Source: Phormidesmis sp963710175
GTDB lineage: Bacteria > Cyanobacteriota > Cyanobacteriia > Phormidesmidales > Phormidesmidaceae
Reading direction: 5' to 3'
Assembly: GCA_963710175.1 (NCBI GenBank)
Contig: CAVPZC010000001.1
Coordinates: forward strand, 1,922,001-1,986,000
DNA: 64,000 nucleotides
Shown: piece by piece, positions 41,964 through 49,660 of the stretch
Layout of the letters: each line of letters begins with the position of its first letter
How positions within the stretch are numbered: the first letter of the stretch is position 1
Made by a program: the position numbers and the translations under genes
The notes under the pieces: model-generated
The model's database searches: none
Told to the model about the DNA's origin: nothing
The model's input: only the letters and a program-made list of their open reading frames with translations

Positions 41964-43355
41964 TTAAGTGCTGACTTGCTGCTGCCCGGTTAGCTGTGCG
42001 ATCGCCGCTGTCATAGCCGCCTGGTGAACCTGCCGCCAGGGTATGCTGTGCGATCGCGCCAACCGAGCACAGTCTTCATATTCAGGCTGAAGATTGATCA
42101 CGGCCCCTCCAGCCTGAGCCCTAGCCACCTTAATCGGCACCTGCCCGTAGGGCGTCATCACCCGAACTATCTCCCGCGCCAGTACAGCACGCACCTGCTG
42201 AACTCGCCGAATGCCCAAGGTAGTTGTCTCTTGAAAGACAATCGACTCACAGGCACTGACCGCCGCTGATGGACACAGCACCGTTAGCAGCGTACCCAGC
42301 CGGTTTTTTTTCATCGCCACCGCCTGAGTAAATACATCTACTGCTCCCGCCGCAAACAGCCGATCAAAGATGTAGCCAATGGCCTGAGGAGAGCTGTCGT
42401 CTAGCTGAGTTTGCAATTCAGTGATTGTTTCTGTATGGGGGCCTTCGGTGATTGAAGGTCTTACCTCTGAAGGCTGCTGAGAAGTTTGCAGAACAGCGGC
42501 AGGCAGCGTCTCTACAGTGCCAATCCAGAGGCGCAGAATGTTTGGCAGCGGCAGGTCGCGGCCACCGGCTCCTAAGCCAATATTTTGCAGGGTGAATCGA
42601 GGGGGCGGGCCAAATGACTCGGCTAGGGTGGCAGCGATCGCGCAACCAGTCGGCGTTACTAGCTCGCAGTCAATGCCATTGCTATAGACCGGTATCTGTG
42701 CGCTGGCCATCATTTTCAGCACCGCTGGCACTGGCACTGGCAGCAAGCCATGATCGCAGCGCACCCTGCCCCTCCCGGTTGGCAGCGGCGAGCACACCAA
42801 CCGGTCTATTTTCAGCCAGTCGAGCCCCAGACAGGTCCCCACAATATCGACAATGGCATCGGTCGCCCCCACCTCGTGAAAGTGGACTTGTTCGGGTGCA
42901 ATGCCATGTACCGCCGCCTCAGCTTCAGCCAGCAATCGAAATATCGCTAAGCTCCAATCGGTCACCCGCTCAGGCAGATCAGCCTGCTGAATAAGCACTT
43001 CAATGTCAGGCAGCCGCCGCCTGCCATGTCTGTCAGCGTGATCACGACCGTCATGATGTTCGTGACGATCATGTTTGTGAGAGTGATGTTCACTGTGGTC
43101 ATGGGCGCTGTGGTCATGGGCGCTGTGGTCGTGACGACTGTGGCTATCAGGACTCAGCAGATCTACATAGACCTTAGTCGCCGCCTGCTGGTTGCGCAGC
43201 ACCGACTCGCACCGCAGTTGAAACTCGTCTTGTAGCCCCAGACGAGCCAGCTGATTTTTCAAGTAAGAGAGCGGCACACCCGCGTGAACCAATGCCCCCA
43301 AGCACATATCGCCCGCGATTCCAGTCGGACACTCTAGATAGGCTAACGTTTTCAT
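41964..43355 (-). CDS. larC: LarC-like nickel insertion protein with a His-rich segment
   Basis: A 463-residue LarC-type protein, the CTP-dependent nickel insertase that completes the nickel-pincer cofactor of lactate racemase-like enzymes. It starts with MKTLAYLECPTGIAGDMCLGALVHAG, the conserved LarC N-terminus, and has QVHFHEVGATDAIVDIVG near residue 150 and LPTGRGRV and ELVTPTGCAIA further on; the C-terminal half (VAMKKNRLGTLLTVL) matches LarC2. Residues about 73-115 form a His/Asp insert (HDHSAHDHSAHDHSEHHSHKHD) encoded by 15-bp tandem repeats, a likely metal store. Many genomes split this gene in two; here it is one frame. larA, larB and larE are not in view. The name could also cover related cyanobacterial homologues of unknown target. 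Confidence 0.85.
   Translation of the reverse strand: MKTLAYLECPTGIAGDMCLGALVHAGVPLSYLKNQLARLGLQDEFQLRCESVLRNQQAATKVYVDLLSPDSHSRHDHSAHDHSAHDHSEHHSHKHDRHEHHDGRDHADRHGRRRLPDIEVLIQQADLPERVTDWSLAIFRLLAEAEAAVHGIAPEQVHFHEVGATDAIVDIVGTCLGLDWLKIDRLVCSPLPTGRGRVRCDHGLLPVPVPAVLKMMASAQIPVYSNGIDCELVTPTGCAIAATLAESFGPPPRFTLQNIGLGAGGRDLPLPNILRLWIGTVETLPAAVLQTSQQPSEVRPSITEGPHTETITELQTQLDDSSPQAIGYIFDRLFAAGAVDVFTQAVAMKKNRLGTLLTVLCPSAAVSACESIVFQETTTLGIRRVQQVRAVLAREIVRVMTPYGQVPIKVARAQAGGAVINLQPEYEDCARLARSHSIPWRQVHQAAMTAAIAQLTGQQQVST
43093..43137 (-). repeat. 15-bp tandem repeat inside larC
   Basis: CTGTGGTCATGGGCG at 43093-43107 and 43108-43122, then a third, diverged unit CTGTGGTCGTGACGA. On the coding strand they encode successive H-D-H-S-A units of the histidine-rich segment. 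Copy number is likely to vary between strains. Confidence 0.8.
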
Positions 43356-43463
43356 AAGCATTGGACCGCAAACACAAAAATCTCGTCAAACAAGGGAAAA
43401 TACTGTGAAGCCAATCTAACAGCATTTCTCCTCTGTTCTCTTACCGATACTCCCACTGCGGCT

Positions 43464-44117
43464 ATGGCCACCGTTTACAAAATTCACCCTCAAACGCCCC
43501 AACCCCGCAAAATCGCTGCGGTTCGCGATGCCCTGAGGCAGGAAGCCGTTGTGCTGTATCCCACGGATACTGTCTATGCCATTGGCTGCGATCTCAATGC
43601 GAAGAACGCCCTTAAGCGGGTTCGTCAGCTCAAGCAACTCTCCAACGACAAGCCCCTCACTTTTCTCTGCTCTTCCGTATCAAACGTGGCCAGCTATGCC
43701 CATGTCAGCGACCCTGCCTATCGCATCATCAAGCATCTCATTCCAGGGCCTTACACCTTTTTACTGCCCGCCACTAAGTCAGTACCGCGTCTAGTGATGA
43801 ACCCCAAGCGCCGAACCACAGGCATTCGAGTGCCCAAAAGCTCCCTGTGCCTAGCCCTCATAGAAGCGCTGGGTAACCCAATCATCTCTACCTCTGCTTT
43901 ATCTATTATTCGCAATTCTCTAGAAGATGACACAGAAGCTTTATCAAAGGCCGAGCTGTTTGACCGGATGGAGAAGCAAGTGGATGTAATTGTAGATAGC
44001 GGTTCTGAACTCAGATATCAGGTGTCTACAATCCTAGACCTGACCGGTGACTCTCCGCAGATAGCCCGTCAAGGGCTGGGCTGGCAAGAGGCTATCACCT
44101 GGGGCGCACAGCTATAG
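43464..44117 (+). CDS. Sua5/YciO/YrdC-family protein (threonylcarbamoyl-AMP synthase-like)
   Basis: A 217-residue protein. YrdC-domain marks: VVLYPTDTVYAIGCDL near residue 30, KRVRQLKQLSNDKPLTFLCSS near 50-70, FLLPATKSVPRLV and RTTGIRVPKSSLCLALIEAL, and IISTSAL. The N-terminal K-x-R-R-G-S/T-type blocks fit the YciO/YrdC branch rather than full-length Sua5, since the C-terminal Sua5 domain is absent. Enzymes of this family make L-threonylcarbamoyl-AMP for the t6A37 modification of tRNA. Members of the YciO side have less certain function. It is divergent from larC, with about 110 bases between starts. Confidence 0.88.
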   Translation: MATVYKIHPQTPQPRKIAAVRDALRQEAVVLYPTDTVYAIGCDLNAKNALKRVRQLKQLSNDKPLTFLCSSVSNVASYAHVSDPAYRIIKHLIPGPYTFLLPATKSVPRLVMNPKRRTTGIRVPKSSLCLALIEALGNPIISTSALSIIRNSLEDDTEALSKAELFDRMEKQVDVIVDSGSELRYQVSTILDLTGDSPQIARQGLGWQEAITWGAQL

Positions 44118-44491
44118 CAGCCCTGCGCCTGAACCCTGAACAACTTCGTCACTCCTTCCGACTCAGCCAAAAAAAGCAGTCCTGATTAGGGGCTCTATTA
44201 GACCCTTAAGGCAACTGTCATACTGTGCCAATGCTCCTCTGTGCTGCTCCTGTCTGTGTTTTAGAACGCTCAATCCCTTACACAGCAAAGCACTCAGGTT
44301 TATTCATGAAAATCCAATCAAGAATCCTTGATGCATGTGACAGTCACTATGTGACAGTTGCTTGCGATACTGCCACAGCAGCATCCAAGAATCAAATTCG
44401 TATTCTTTAGAGTGAAACTGTCGAATCCGGCAAGCGCGTCCGTTCTAGCTGCTAGTTCCTAATCCGACTTGTGCGTCACCAAAAGAGAATT
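44118..44491. promoter_or_regulatory. Upstream region of the hetZ-like gene with repeated sites
   Basis: These 374 bases hold no gene I support (one 34-codon frame exists at 44308). ATGTGACAGT occurs at 44335-44344 and again at 44349-44358, 14 bases apart, and TGACAGTTGC at 44352-44361 is an inverted copy of GCAACTGTCA at 44211-44220. GTGACAGTCAC and TCACTATGTGA inside the direct repeat read as palindromic half-sites that resemble CRP-family operators but with the wrong spacing. They lie 130-280 bases before the start. Binding protein unknown. Confidence 0.45.
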
Positions 44492-45982
44492 ATGGATCCA
44501 TCTACTATGCTTAATCCGCTTTCTAACGACCGACCCGACCGCCATCAGCCTAACGTTACTTTTTATACTACCGATACTCAGCAAACTCATCCGGATAAAC
44601 TGCGTAAAAACCCCAGCCACCCTAGCAATACCCAATCACAGACTAAGCCAGAAGCCACTGACACCAGCGCTCCTTCGTCGGCAGCCGAGGGGCGCCCAAC
44701 GTCTAGTTCCGAGTCGGTTGTAGAAAAAACGTCAGTACCCGCTTCAGGCTCCAGTTCAGCCCAGGAAGTGATCAGCAGCAGTACGCCTGCCCTGGCCAAC
44801 GGAGACGAGCAGACCCTTTGCCCAGTGGATCAAAAGCTAATTGATTTTCTGACTGCTGAAATCAATCTTCAGATTTCAACTAGCGCCAAAGTAGTCAACG
44901 CGGTAGCGACCCGTCTGGCTATTGAAGTGAGCCGCATTTGCCGTAAGAGCACTCGCATTCAGGCCTCTGGGGAAGTCAATGCCTGGCAGCGATCGCTCGC
45001 TCAAAACCGGATTAAAAAATACCTCGACTACTATCTGCTTGGCTCCCGGCAGGGCCGGGTTGAGCTGCATAGCCGCCTCAGTGCGATCGCCTATCGCTAC
45101 ATTGCCCCTCCCAGAACTCAGCTGGGTTTTCAAGGGCGCTGTACCCTGCTAGAGGATTTTCTCCAGGGCTTTTACATTGAAGTGCTCAAGGCCTTTCGCC
45201 GAGAAAACCACCTCCCGACTGACTACACGCCGCGTACGCGCCTGGAACTGTCAGAATATATGGCGTTTAGCGAGCACTATGCCAAGCGGCGGATCTCTCT
45301 GCCGGGTTGCTATAACCAGCAGCTAGTGGTGCTCAGGGCGCAGGCCTTTGCCCGTCGTTTGCCCGCTGAAACCTCGGTAGATATAGAGATGGCGGTTGAT
45401 TCGCCTAAAGGCGACGATGCCGATGGGTTCTTTCGCTCTCCGGCGATTCAGCAGATTCGAGAGCGCATGGTGGCCAACACGACCGATCCTTCCGAATCGG
45501 TACTGCGCGATCGCATCATTCGAGAGCTAATCGACTACCTACAGTCGCAAGACCAGCAGGCCTGCGTTGACTACCTGACGCTGCGATTACAGGATATGGC
45601 CGCCTCGGAAATTGACGAAGTCTTAGGGCTAACTGCCCGCCAAAGAGACTACCTGCAGCAGCGCTTCAAGTATCATGTCGAAAAGTTCGCTCAGTTTCAC
45701 AGCTGGGAGCTGGTTCATCAGTGGCTCGGTGCTGACCTAGAGAAAAACTTCGGTCTTGCCCCGCGCGAGTGGCAAATTTTCTTAAACCAGCTGACCGCCG
45801 AGCAAGCCCAGCTGCTAGACCTCAAGCAGCAGCAATCACAAGACCCCGAACAAGGGCCTTCTGATGTGGCTATTGCCCAGCAGCTTAAATGGACACCTAA
45901 GCGAGTAGAGCGTCGCTGGGGCCAGCTCATCAGCCTCGCATGGAAAGTTCGCAACCAGCACCATCAGACTGCTCAAGCATGA
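44492..45982 (+). CDS. hetZ: HetZ-like protein
   Basis: A 496-residue protein. Residues about 1-110 are a polar, disordered Ser/Thr/Pro/Gln-rich leader not seen in the ~400-residue Anabaena HetZ I recall. The rest follows HetZ closely: KVVNAVATRLAIEVSRIC, NRIKKYLDYYLLGSRQGRVELHSRLS, YRYIAPPRTQLGFQGR, TRLELSEYMAFSEHYAKRRISLPG, VDIEMAVDSPKG, RQRDYLQQRFKYHVEKFA, WLGADLEKNFGL and the end block TPKRVERRWGQLI. HetZ acts early in heterocyst formation and is thought to bind DNA; homologues exist in filaments that make no heterocysts, where the role is unknown. An upstream GTG at 44471 is possible; I chose the ATG at 44492 with AAGAGAA upstream. Confidence 0.82.
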   Translation: MDPSTMLNPLSNDRPDRHQPNVTFYTTDTQQTHPDKLRKNPSHPSNTQSQTKPEATDTSAPSSAAEGRPTSSSESVVEKTSVPASGSSSAQEVISSSTPALANGDEQTLCPVDQKLIDFLTAEINLQISTSAKVVNAVATRLAIEVSRICRKSTRIQASGEVNAWQRSLAQNRIKKYLDYYLLGSRQGRVELHSRLSAIAYRYIAPPRTQLGFQGRCTLLEDFLQGFYIEVLKAFRRENHLPTDYTPRTRLELSEYMAFSEHYAKRRISLPGCYNQQLVVLRAQAFARRLPAETSVDIEMAVDSPKGDDADGFFRSPAIQQIRERMVANTTDPSESVLRDRIIRELIDYLQSQDQQACVDYLTLRLQDMAASEIDEVLGLTARQRDYLQQRFKYHVEKFAQFHSWELVHQWLGADLEKNFGLAPREWQIFLNQLTAEQAQLLDLKQQQSQDPEQGPSDVAIAQQLKWTPKRVERRWGQLISLAWKVRNQHHQTAQA

Positions 45983-45998
45983 AACCCCAAACTGTGAA

Positions 45999-46035
45999 AG
46001 CCTTTTTTCACTATCCTTAGCAGTGAAAAAAGGCT
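45999..46035. terminator. Two-way hairpin terminator
   Basis: AGCCTTTTTTCACT (45999-46012) pairs perfectly over 14 bp with AGTGAAAAAAGGCT (46022-46035), a nine-base loop. It starts 17 bases after the hetZ-like stop and lies before the end of the convergent response-regulator gene, so it can serve both strands. Confidence 0.7.
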
Positions 46036-46111
46036 CTTCAGTTTTTACTGGGTTTCTTTAGGACTTCCTTCGGGCTCCGACCTATTAAGCCTTGACCTGC
46101 TGAGCTTTGAC

Positions 46112-46825
46112 CTACTGGGCCTCGACCTCTGCAATCTCCGGTGGCTCAAACTTATAGCCCACGCCGCGCACCGTTTGAATCAAGGTCGGTTGGGTAGTGT
46201 CAATTTCGATCTTCTTTCTAATCTGGCCAATGTGGACATCGACCACGCGCTGGTCCCCCACATATTCGTAATCCCATACCTTTTGAATCAGCTCTGAGCG
46301 CCGCCAGACCCGGCCAGGGTGCCCAGCCAAAAAGTGCAGCAGGTCAAATTCCAGCGCTGTTAGCGGCACAATGTCGCCTGCCAACGTCACTTCCCGGCGA
46401 ATCGGATCAATCGCCAGCTTGCTGAAGGTAAGGCACTGCTGTTCAGCCACCGTCACCGGGCGCTGACGCTTCAAAATCGCTCCCAAACGCACCTCTAGCT
46501 CACCCAGGCTAAAAGGCTTGGTAATGTAGTCATCTGCGCCTGTATTGAAGCCACGAATCTTATCGGCTTCATCGGTTCGGCTAGTGAGCATTAGCACAAA
46601 TACACCCGTGCGCGACTGCATCTCCTTACAGAGGTCATAGCCATTCGCATCGGGTAAATTAACATCTAAAATAACGAGGTCGGGGTTGAACTGCTCAAAC
46701 ATGGCGAGCGCACTTTTGCCATCCTCAGCCGACTCCATCTGATAGTCTTGCTTTGCTAAAAAGCGATGGATGAGATTACGGATGGCGGGTTCGTCGTCGA
46801 CTACGAGGATTTTGGCATCGGCCAT
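46112..46825 (-). CDS. OmpR-family response regulator
   Basis: A 237-residue regulator. Receiver domain: VDDEPAIRNL, phosphoacceptor Asp in PDLVILDVNLPDANG (about residue 53), T in LMLTSRT and K in DYITKPFSLGEL. Winged-helix DNA-binding domain: LTALEFDLLHFLAGHPGRVWRR, then RVVDVHIGQIRKKIE and VRGVGYKFEPP. No kinase is adjacent; its start faces the CPP1-like gene. The end is odd: the TAG stop sits inside a 15-bp tandem repeat (V-E-A-Q-stop, V-K-A-Q-Q, V-K-A), so changing it to CAG would extend the tail nine residues to a TAA at 46085-46087. Confidence 0.93.
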   Translation of the reverse strand: MADAKILVVDDEPAIRNLIHRFLAKQDYQMESAEDGKSALAMFEQFNPDLVILDVNLPDANGYDLCKEMQSRTGVFVLMLTSRTDEADKIRGFNTGADDYITKPFSLGELEVRLGAILKRQRPVTVAEQQCLTFSKLAIDPIRREVTLAGDIVPLTALEFDLLHFLAGHPGRVWRRSELIQKVWDYEYVGDQRVVDVHIGQIRKKIEIDTTQPTLIQTVRGVGYKFEPPEIAEVEAQ

Positions 46826-47136
46826 AATTGATAATCCTGATACTAAAGCAAATAAAAGGCAGTGTAGGCCTGCTTAGGCGTATAAAAAGCAGTCAGTGCT
46901 AATGGCGCTGTCGGCAAGTTTCCTTACTTTACTTCTTGACATAATAGAAGCTTCAGTAAACTTTTTTGTAATTCAAACACACCTTAGCAAAAAACCATCT
47001 CTTACTGGGCATTTTGACAGCTTATCGCTGGAGGTCACTTCATCCTACGTTTTTACTTGGCAAGTTCCTTTCCAAACATTCTCTAAGGATCGTTCTCGTT
47101 TCGGTCGATCCACAGTTAAACTAAGGCTGGGGCATT
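46826..47136. other. Intergenic region between divergent genes
   Basis: About 310 bases between the response-regulator start and the small ORF before the CPP1-like gene. Both promoters must be here. TTGACATAATAGAAG at 46936-46950 resembles an isolated -35-like element, but I find no paired -10 box at standard spacing. No hairpin of note. Confidence 0.35.
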
Positions 47137-47241
47137 GTGAGCACAGGCAGATCCGCAGGCGCACCCGGCGCAGGTCATTACGCAGCCCGTCAAACAGTCC
47201 CGTTGAGCAGCCAGGTCGATTTGGAGGTGGTTTATAAATGA
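47137..47241 (+). CDS. Possible 34-residue leader ORF coupled to the CPP1-like gene
   Basis: From a GTG at 47137 the frame reads STGRSAGAPGAGHYAARQTV and on to VDLEVVYK, then TGA at 47239-47241. Its last bases form an ATGA overlap with the ATG of the CPP1-like gene, the usual sign of translational coupling, and the GGAGGTGG ribosome-binding site of that gene lies within it. A stop codon in frame just upstream (47122) shows it is not the end of a longer gene. I recognise no family; it may be a short leader peptide or chance. Confidence 0.35.
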   Translation: MSTGRSAGAPGAGHYAARQTVPLSSQVDLEVVYK

Positions 47242-47882
47242 GCGAACAAAACGTTTACTACGAAACGTTAGGGCTGACAGAGGCCGCTTCTTTTGAAGAG
47301 GTTCAGTCTGCCAAAGCGCGCCTGGTTGCAGAATGTGAGGACAACCCGCAGCAGAAAGAATCCATCGAAGCTGCCTATGACGCCATCTTAATGGAAAGGC
47401 TCAGGCTGCGTCAGGAAGGCAAAATAAAAGTTCCCGACCGGATTCGGTTTGCAGAAAAACAGGCTAAGCCCGCCGTTTCTACCACAGCCCGCAGCAATCC
47501 GCTGGATAACGCCAGGCCGCAGTGGTTTTCAGATCTACTTGACCAGCCAGAAAGCGGCAGCGACCTGCTTTGGCCGTCAGTCATTTTCGCAGGACTGGCC
47601 GGATTCAGCTGGGTTTTAACGTCTGAAGATGCGTTAGGGGCATCACTCGCACTGGCGCTGGGGATGATGTGTGCCGTTTATTTTCTCAACCAAAAAACGC
47701 GCAAGCTCTGGCGTTCTATGGGCCTAGCTGCTGTAGGTTTGGCTGTGGGACTGTGTTTGGGAGTGGTAATCGTACAGGTTTTTAGCAGTCAAGGTACAGC
47801 GCTGACGACAAGCCAGGTTTCGTCTCTTTCTGCGAGTATTACCCTGCTGGTGCTGTGGTTTTTCACGGGTTTTCTGCGTTAG
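47238..47882 (+). CDS. CPP1-like (DUF3353) J-domain-like membrane protein
   Basis: A 214-residue protein of the CPP1-like/DUF3353 family, found in cyanobacteria and plastids. The N-terminal 60 residues look like a degenerate J domain (YYETLGLTEAASFEEVQSAKARL, then IEAAYDAILMERL) without an HPD motif. After a polar linker there are four hydrophobic segments (WPSVIFAGLAGFSWVLT, ASLALALGMMCAVYFL, MGLAAVGLAVGLCLGVVIV, LSASITLLVLWFFTGF). In plants CPP1 stabilises protochlorophyllide oxidoreductase; a similar chaperone role at the thylakoid is possible here. GGAGGTGG precedes the ATG. Its 3' end overlaps hpd on the other strand by 20 bases. Confidence 0.87.
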   Translation: MSEQNVYYETLGLTEAASFEEVQSAKARLVAECEDNPQQKESIEAAYDAILMERLRLRQEGKIKVPDRIRFAEKQAKPAVSTTARSNPLDNARPQWFSDLLDQPESGSDLLWPSVIFAGLAGFSWVLTSEDALGASLALALGMMCAVYFLNQKTRKLWRSMGLAAVGLAVGLCLGVVIVQVFSSQGTALTTSQVSSLSASITLLVLWFFTGFLR

Positions 47883-48930
47883 CGCTGAGGCTACCGCGCC
47901 TGTGCTGCGCTCGTTCAATGGCTTCAAAGAGCGCTTGAAAGTTACCTTCTCCAAAGCCCTGAGCAGCTTTAGTTTGGCCGTTTTCCACGTAGGTACTGCG
48001 CTGAATAACTTCAAAGAAAAAAGTCGGCTCTGCAAAGATCGGCTGGGTAAAGGTTTGCAGCAGCATTCCTTGCTGGCCGCCCTGGGCCCAGTCGAGCAGG
48101 AGCTGCTGACGGCTGATGGCTGAGAGGTCGGTCAGGGGTCGGTCTGGTCGATGATGCAAGTCTTCGTAATAGGTGGCAGGAACGCTGATTAAATCGAGCC
48201 CCTGCTGCCGAAAATGAGCGATCGCCCCCACTGCATCGGCGCAGCGCAGCGCCACATGCTGTACCCCGGCGCCCCGGTTGTGGTGCAAAAATTCCTGAAT
48301 TTGCGAATTGTCCGAGCTGGGCTCGTTAATCGGTATCTGTAGCGTCCCTTGAGGATGAATCAAAACCTGACTGCGCAGCCCTGAGTGAGCCGTGTTGATA
48401 TCGAACCGCTGCCCCGGAAGCAGGCCAAACAGCTGCTGATACCAATCTGAGGCGGCAGCTAGCTCACCTTGAGGCACATTGATCACCGCATGGTCGATCG
48501 CTGAGAGCTGAGCCGTTTTTGCCTGCTGTGTCAGTATCCAGTGCGATGACACTTCGATGATCGTATGGCGCAGATCGGCCCAGCCCTGTATCTGACACTG
48601 TCGCTGTCCAGTAGCATCAATACTGACGCTGAGCAGAGCTGTTTGCGTCTGAGCCTGTCTCAGCACTTGCTCAAATTGGTCAGTGGCAAAGGCGATGTCG
48701 GCCAAGCCAGGCGGATGTTGCTGTAGATAGCGGTCAACCAGAGAAGAATGCCCAGAAGACGAGCCAGAAGACTTGTCAGAAGACGGGCCAGATAAGCGAA
48801 TCTCAATTCCCCCCTGCACCAGAACCTCAGTAGCTAAAGTGGATGCTGACTGAAAACCGAGTTTACGAACAAACCAGTCTCGCCAGCGTGCAGCATCTGT
48901 AACGTAGAAATGCAGATGGTGAAAATGCAT
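47863..48930 (-). CDS. hpd: 4-Hydroxyphenylpyruvate dioxygenase
   Basis: A 355-residue non-haem iron dioxygenase that converts 4-hydroxyphenylpyruvate to homogentisate, the ring precursor for tocopherol in cyanobacteria. Two vicinal-oxygen-chelate domains: the N-terminal one starts MHFHHLHFYVTDAARWRDWF; the catalytic one has SAIDHAVINV (first His ligand), GVQHVALRCAD (second His) and FFFEVIQRSTYVENG (Glu ligand), with the C-terminal helix GFGEGNFQALFEAIE. The frame runs 45 codons upstream to 49065, but the ATG at 48930 is where conservation begins. A Ser/Gly-rich loop near residue 60 is longer than usual. It is convergent with the CPP1-like gene. Confidence 0.93.
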   Translation of the reverse strand: MHFHHLHFYVTDAARWRDWFVRKLGFQSASTLATEVLVQGGIEIRLSGPSSDKSSGSSSGHSSLVDRYLQQHPPGLADIAFATDQFEQVLRQAQTQTALLSVSIDATGQRQCQIQGWADLRHTIIEVSSHWILTQQAKTAQLSAIDHAVINVPQGELAAASDWYQQLFGLLPGQRFDINTAHSGLRSQVLIHPQGTLQIPINEPSSDNSQIQEFLHHNRGAGVQHVALRCADAVGAIAHFRQQGLDLISVPATYYEDLHHRPDRPLTDLSAISRQQLLLDWAQGGQQGMLLQTFTQPIFAEPTFFFEVIQRSTYVENGQTKAAQGFGEGNFQALFEAIERAQHRRGSLSANAENP

Positions 48931-49248
48931 GGTCTCTTCAGTCGTCCCAAAGGACAGATTTAAGGTTAGCGCCCTCGCGGTAGGCGGGATTATCAGCCCA
49001 TACGAACGGCATCTGTCTATCCATTTAGACCATAGGGCACAATAAGCGGCGATAGTAAGCGTCAATGGTACAAATCGGCATTCGTCCGCTAGGCGGCAGT
49101 CCGAAAGGTGGCCTTCACAGAGGCTAAGCGATCACGCACCCAGCGTCGATCTGAGCCTTTGAGCTGGGCAGCGGTTGCTGGCAAATGTTGCGAAAGATTG
49201 CATTTATTTTCATCCCTTGGGATAATGGCGGCGCTAACCGAGTGAGGA
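48931..49248. other. Intergenic region, nothing firm
   Basis: About 318 bases between the divergent hpd and RlpA-like genes. The upstream in-frame extension of hpd (to 49065) has no family similarity. No hairpin or repeat stood out. Confidence 0.4.
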
Positions 49249-49614
49249 GTGGCTATATTGATTTTTTGGAAGCCTCTGTGCGTTTTCAGTAGTTTGGCAG
49301 TGGGCCTGCTGATGCCTGTCGCGGCCTTGGCTGAGCCGATGCAAGTGAGCTGGTACGGCCCCGGATTTGACGGTAGCTACACCGCTAGCGGCGAACTATT
49401 TGACCGCTACGACCACACCGCCGCCCATCCTGACTGGCCCTTTGGCACCGTGGTCCAGCTGACTAATTTTGATACAGGCGCAACCGTTACTGTGCGGGTC
49501 AATGACCGTTCTAGCGGAGCCCTCGATATCTCCGAACAGGCCGCCCGCGATCTGGGTACGTACAGTCAGGGCATCGAATCGGTAGATGTAAAAATTGTGG
49601 AGTGGGGCTACTAG
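49249..49614 (+). CDS. RlpA-like double-psi beta-barrel protein, exported
   Basis: A 121-residue exported protein. Signal peptide: VFSSLAVGLLMPVAALA, cleaved before EP. The whole mature part is an RlpA/expansin-like barrel: VSWYGPGFDGSYTASGELFDRYDHTAAHPDWPFGTVVQLTN, then GATVTVRVNDRSS with the conserved Asp, then LDISEQAARDLG. RlpA family members cut naked glycan strands of peptidoglycan. Here there is no SPOR domain, and it is shorter than E. coli RlpA, as in many cyanobacterial versions. The start codon is GTG at 49249, preceded by GTGAGGA. rsmE follows 46 bases later on the same strand. Confidence 0.85.
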   Translation: MAILIFWKPLCVFSSLAVGLLMPVAALAEPMQVSWYGPGFDGSYTASGELFDRYDHTAAHPDWPFGTVVQLTNFDTGATVTVRVNDRSSGALDISEQAARDLGTYSQGIESVDVKIVEWGY

Positions 49615-49660
49615 CTCCCCGTATCCTAGCGTTTGAAGGCCAGTCTTAGAACCAGAGGGT

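Noticed and set aside
44188..44207. AGGGGCTCTATTAGACCCTT as a HetR-type inverted repeat upstream of hetZ
   Set aside because: The spacer is too long and the arms mismatch compared with the recalled GAGGGGTCTAACCCCTC site.
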